Positions 50,198 to 52,523 of a DNA stretch of 52,523 bases are shown piece after piece. The notes below the pieces were generated by a model, which had not been told where the DNA came from, did no database searches, and saw nothing but the letters and a program-made list of their open reading frames with translations. The DNA comes from Sva-07 sp964651825 (lineage in GTDB: Bacteria > Actinomycetota > Acidimicrobiia > Acidimicrobiales > Ilumatobacteraceae), in assembly GCA_964651825.1 (NCBI GenBank), contig CAZYWK010000018.1:1-52523 (forward strand). The letters run 5' to 3'. Position numbers and translations under genes: made by a program. Positions within the stretch are counted from its first letter, which is position 1; each line of letters starts with the position of its first letter.

Positions 50198-51342
50198 TGG
50201 TCGCCGGCCGGCGGGGGAGGCAGCACGCCGTTCAGGGCGGCGCTCACCTCGGGCGGCAGTGCCACGCGGGCGGTGGCGTAGGCGTGCACGGCCCGGTCGA
50301 GCAGTTCGTGGTGGCTCCGCCGGTTCGCGGTGGCCACCTCGCCGTAGTAGTTCTTCATCGCGGCTTCGTCGTCGCTCTCGGGCTCGAGGCTCTCGACCGC
50401 TTCGAACCACATCAGCTCCGACCGCCAGCCGACCGGGCTCACGCGGTCGGCGTTGGCCGCCAGCGCCGCGCACACCGCGCCGAGCGACGCCGGGTTCCTG
50501 GCCAGGCCGATCGCGACGACGTCAGCGATCGCGTCGGCGTTTGCGCGCACCTGGAACTCCAGGCGACGTAGCGAATGCTTCGAGATCCAGCCGAGCGCCA
50601 CCAACGCCACGCCGGTGGTGCCGGCGCTCCACAGGATGATCTCGGTGTAGTTGGCGATGGCGCCGACGACGACGATCAGCGCGATGCCGAGCCAGAGGAT
50701 CCGCGAGCCGAACCGCCGGGCACGGGCGAGAGCGACCATGCCGGAGGTGACCCAGTGCGCGTCGTCGGCCCAGAGGTGGCCCAGCTCATGCGCGCACAAC
50801 GCTTCGAGCTCGTCACGGGAGAGTCCGGCGCATCCTGTGGTGACCACGATCGCCCTGCCGCGCCGAGATCGCAGCGACAGCGCGTTGGGTGCGGTGTCGT
50901 CGGTGACGTACAGGTCTGGGGGCTGGCGGCCGATGCCGATCGACAACGCTTCGACGACGTTGTGCAGCGTGCGGGTGAACTGGTCGGTCGGCGGAGCGCT
51001 GATCGGGGTGGCGTCGACCTCGCGGAGCACCTGTGGGGATGCGCCGCGCCAGAAGTACCAGAACGCCCCGAGGAAACTGACGATCACGGCCAGCGCGCCC
51101 AGCACGCCCGCTCCACCAGGCGCCCACGACCAGACCGGGGCGTCGACGAACGACGACGAGGTGACCCAACTCCAGAACCGGGCCGCGGCGGCGAAGCCGA
51201 TCATCACGAAGGCTGCCGCGCTGAGGGCGAAGATCAACACGCCGACGAGGCACGCCACGGCGGCCCGGAGCCTGGCCCAGCCCCGGCGCGAATCGAGGTC
51301 GACGTTTCGGCCGCCCTGCCCTCCGGGTGCGTGTCCGCCCAC
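50191..51342 (-). CDS. M48-family membrane metallopeptidase
   Basis: 383 aa from GTG 51342. Hydrophobic segments at ~27-52, ~76-98 and ~215-240. The zinc site HELGH follows CA near residue 185, and a PNALSLRSRRGRAIVVTTG strand precedes it as in HtpX-like proteases. The third ligand, Glu in E-x-x-A-D of typical members, appears to be Asp (DAIADVVAIG). It starts 9 bp after the CoA-transferase gene, so the two form an operon. The role would be membrane-protein quality control. Confidence 0.82.
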   Translation of the reverse strand: MGGHAPGGQGGRNVDLDSRRGWARLRAAVACLVGVLIFALSAAAFVMIGFAAAARFWSWVTSSSFVDAPVWSWAPGGAGVLGALAVIVSFLGAFWYFWRGASPQVLREVDATPISAPPTDQFTRTLHNVVEALSIGIGRQPPDLYVTDDTAPNALSLRSRRGRAIVVTTGCAGLSRDELEALCAHELGHLWADDAHWVTSGMVALARARRFGSRILWLGIALIVVVGAIANYTEIILWSAGTTGVALVALGWISKHSLRRLEFQVRANADAIADVVAIGLARNPASLGAVCAALAANADRVSPVGWRSELMWFEAVESLEPESDDEAAMKNYYGEVATANRRSHHELLDRAVHAYATARVALPPEVSAALNGVLPPPPAGDHY

Positions 51343-51351
51343 GCCCGAAAC

Positions 51352-52452
51352 CTACCAATCGTCGCCTGGCGGATCGGGCGGTTCCTCGCCCGCGTCGGGG
51401 TGGAGGTCGGTGCCGGCGGCGGCAGCGACCCTCGACAGCGCGACGTCGACGAGGTGGCGCCCGCCGCGTTCGAGCGCGCTCACGATGGCGACCGCGGCGG
51501 TGAGGCCGGCGAGCGGATCGGCCAGCGCGTCGCCGGCGAACCGCGGTTCGTCGCCCACCCACTCCACCAACCCGCCGGCGGCCGCGGCGTCGTCGCCGAA
51601 CCCGACGCGGTGCGCGGCGTCGCCGGAGCGTCCGTGGCCCGTGATCGACAGCCACACCTGTGGACCCTGGCGCACGATCGAGCGGGTGTCGACGCCCAAC
51701 TGCTCGAGGGCGCGGGGGCGGGAGCCTTCGATCACCACATCGGCGGAGGTGAGCAGCTGACGCAGCTGCTCTCGCCCACGAGCGTTGCTCAGGTCGAGCT
51801 GCACGAACTCGTTGCCGCCGTGCAGCGCGTCGAAGAACGTGGGGTGGTGCCGGCCCCCGTCGGGCCGGGTCGTGCTCTCCATCTTGATCACCTCGGCACC
51901 GAGTCGGCCGAGCACGAACGCGGCCAACGGCCCCGCCCACAGCGACGCGAGATCGACCACCCGGGCACCGGCGAGCGGTCGCGGCGCGGCATCACCGAGC
52001 GTCTCGACGACCGTCCGGCGCCGGTCGTCCTGCTCGCCGACGACCGCACAGGGCAACCCGAGCACGATCGCCCGTTCCACGACGTCGACCGCCGACCGCT
52101 CCCGCACGGCGGCAGCCACCGCTGCCCACGGGTCGTCGCCCGCGGGCATTGCGGATTCGCCGAGCCACGCCGGCACCGAGGAGACGTCGTCCGGGCGAGC
52201 CAGCGACACAGCGATCCAGCCATCGGCCGCGCGGACGAGTTGGCACGCGCCGCCGCTGCTCACGCGTCCTGGCGTTGGGAGACCCAGCAGTCGGCGCCGC
52301 TGCGTCAGCACGCCAGCACCACCGGCGCCGTACACGTCGGCGAGCCGGGCGCCGCGGAGGTCGAGGAACTCGGTCAGCGCAGCCACCTCCCTCGACGCGC
52401 GGGCGGCCGAACCGACTGTCACCGGATCGAGCCTACGATCGGCCGGCGCCAC
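51352..52452 (-). CDS. CaiB/BaiF family III CoA-transferase, halves in permuted order
   Basis: 366 aa from GTG 52452; a later in-frame GTG at codon 11 is possible. Residues ~158-350 carry what is usually the N-terminal half: PLAGARVVDLASLWAGPLA, LGRLGAEVIKMES, ADVVIEGSRPRALEQLGVD, GDALADPLAGLTAA and HLVDVALSRVAAAA. Residues ~68-140 (CQLVRAADGWIAVSLARP; VERAIVLGLPCAVVGE) resemble the usual C-terminal half but come first. The family moves CoA between acids. The typical catalytic Asp loop is not obvious, so the reaction is open. Confidence 0.78.
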   Translation of the reverse strand: MAPADRRLDPVTVGSAARASREVAALTEFLDLRGARLADVYGAGGAGVLTQRRRLLGLPTPGRVSSGGACQLVRAADGWIAVSLARPDDVSSVPAWLGESAMPAGDDPWAAVAAAVRERSAVDVVERAIVLGLPCAVVGEQDDRRRTVVETLGDAAPRPLAGARVVDLASLWAGPLAAFVLGRLGAEVIKMESTTRPDGGRHHPTFFDALHGGNEFVQLDLSNARGREQLRQLLTSADVVIEGSRPRALEQLGVDTRSIVRQGPQVWLSITGHGRSGDAAHRVGFGDDAAAAGGLVEWVGDEPRFAGDALADPLAGLTAAVAIVSALERGGRHLVDVALSRVAAAAGTDLHPDAGEEPPDPPGDDW

Positions 52453-52523
52453 ACCCGCCAGATCAACGAGTTGGCCTGTCGGCGCCGAGGGCGAACCAGC
52501 GGACGAGCTCGCTGCGTGACCGC

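Overview
The window is high-GC actinobacterial DNA. Gene content (IclR-controlled Rieske dioxygenase, bifunctional PutA without a DNA-binding domain, type II Wadjet locus, LivJHMGF-type transporter) and codon use would suit an Acidimicrobiia/Ilumatobacter-like genome, but that placement is inference. Two runs of exactly 100 N (17242-17341 and 46732-46831) show this is a draft assembly.

1-10052 is the right end of an integrated element. It holds a decayed TraG/VirD4 coupling-protein fragment, a 1243-aa protein with a C-terminal PD-(D/E)XK-like nuclease domain, a divergent three-TM protein, an Abi_C-type abortive-infection protein, an ArdC-type antirestriction protein and a tyrosine recombinase. 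The edge is marked by the 3' half of a tRNA-Ala(GGC), with three 10-bp-spaced repeats between it and the integrase. 10053-11590 is accessory debris: one intact and one broken excisionase-like gene, a small two-gene toxin-antitoxin-like pair, a 43-aa ribbon-helix-helix protein and a 64-bp fossil of a Wadjet jetD gene.

11591-30486 is a catabolic island. An IclR regulator is divergent from a class II aldolase/decarboxylase, Rieske dioxygenase alpha and beta subunits, a cis-diol dehydrogenase and an FMN reductase, a layout close to actinobacterial phthalate clusters. Then come a VOC protein, an APH-type kinase, a 2-hydroxyacid dehydrogenase, an HpaI-type aldolase, an enolase paralogue and an alpha/beta hydrolase; the aldolase and the enolase paralogue each lack an active-site His. 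The block ends with a tightly overlapped operon: branched-chain-amino-acid-type ABC transporter, TetR regulator and acyl-CoA synthetase. A similar TTCAGAAAT-type motif sits in three promoter regions here, suggesting one regulon.

30505-38664 (minus strand) is a complete type II Wadjet operon jetABCD, a condensin-like plasmid-defence system, with a (GTGAC)6 repeat at the jetD start. Upstream of it lie a truncated siderophore-binding lipoprotein gene, an IS1380-family element and an IS4-family element inserted into the IS1380 terminus with a 10-bp target duplication.

41920-52452 is ordinary chromosome: acyl-CoA dehydrogenase, LuxR-type regulator, L,D-transpeptidase lipoprotein, zinc alcohol dehydrogenase, bifunctional PutA, an M48 membrane protease and a CaiB-type CoA-transferase whose halves appear in permuted order.
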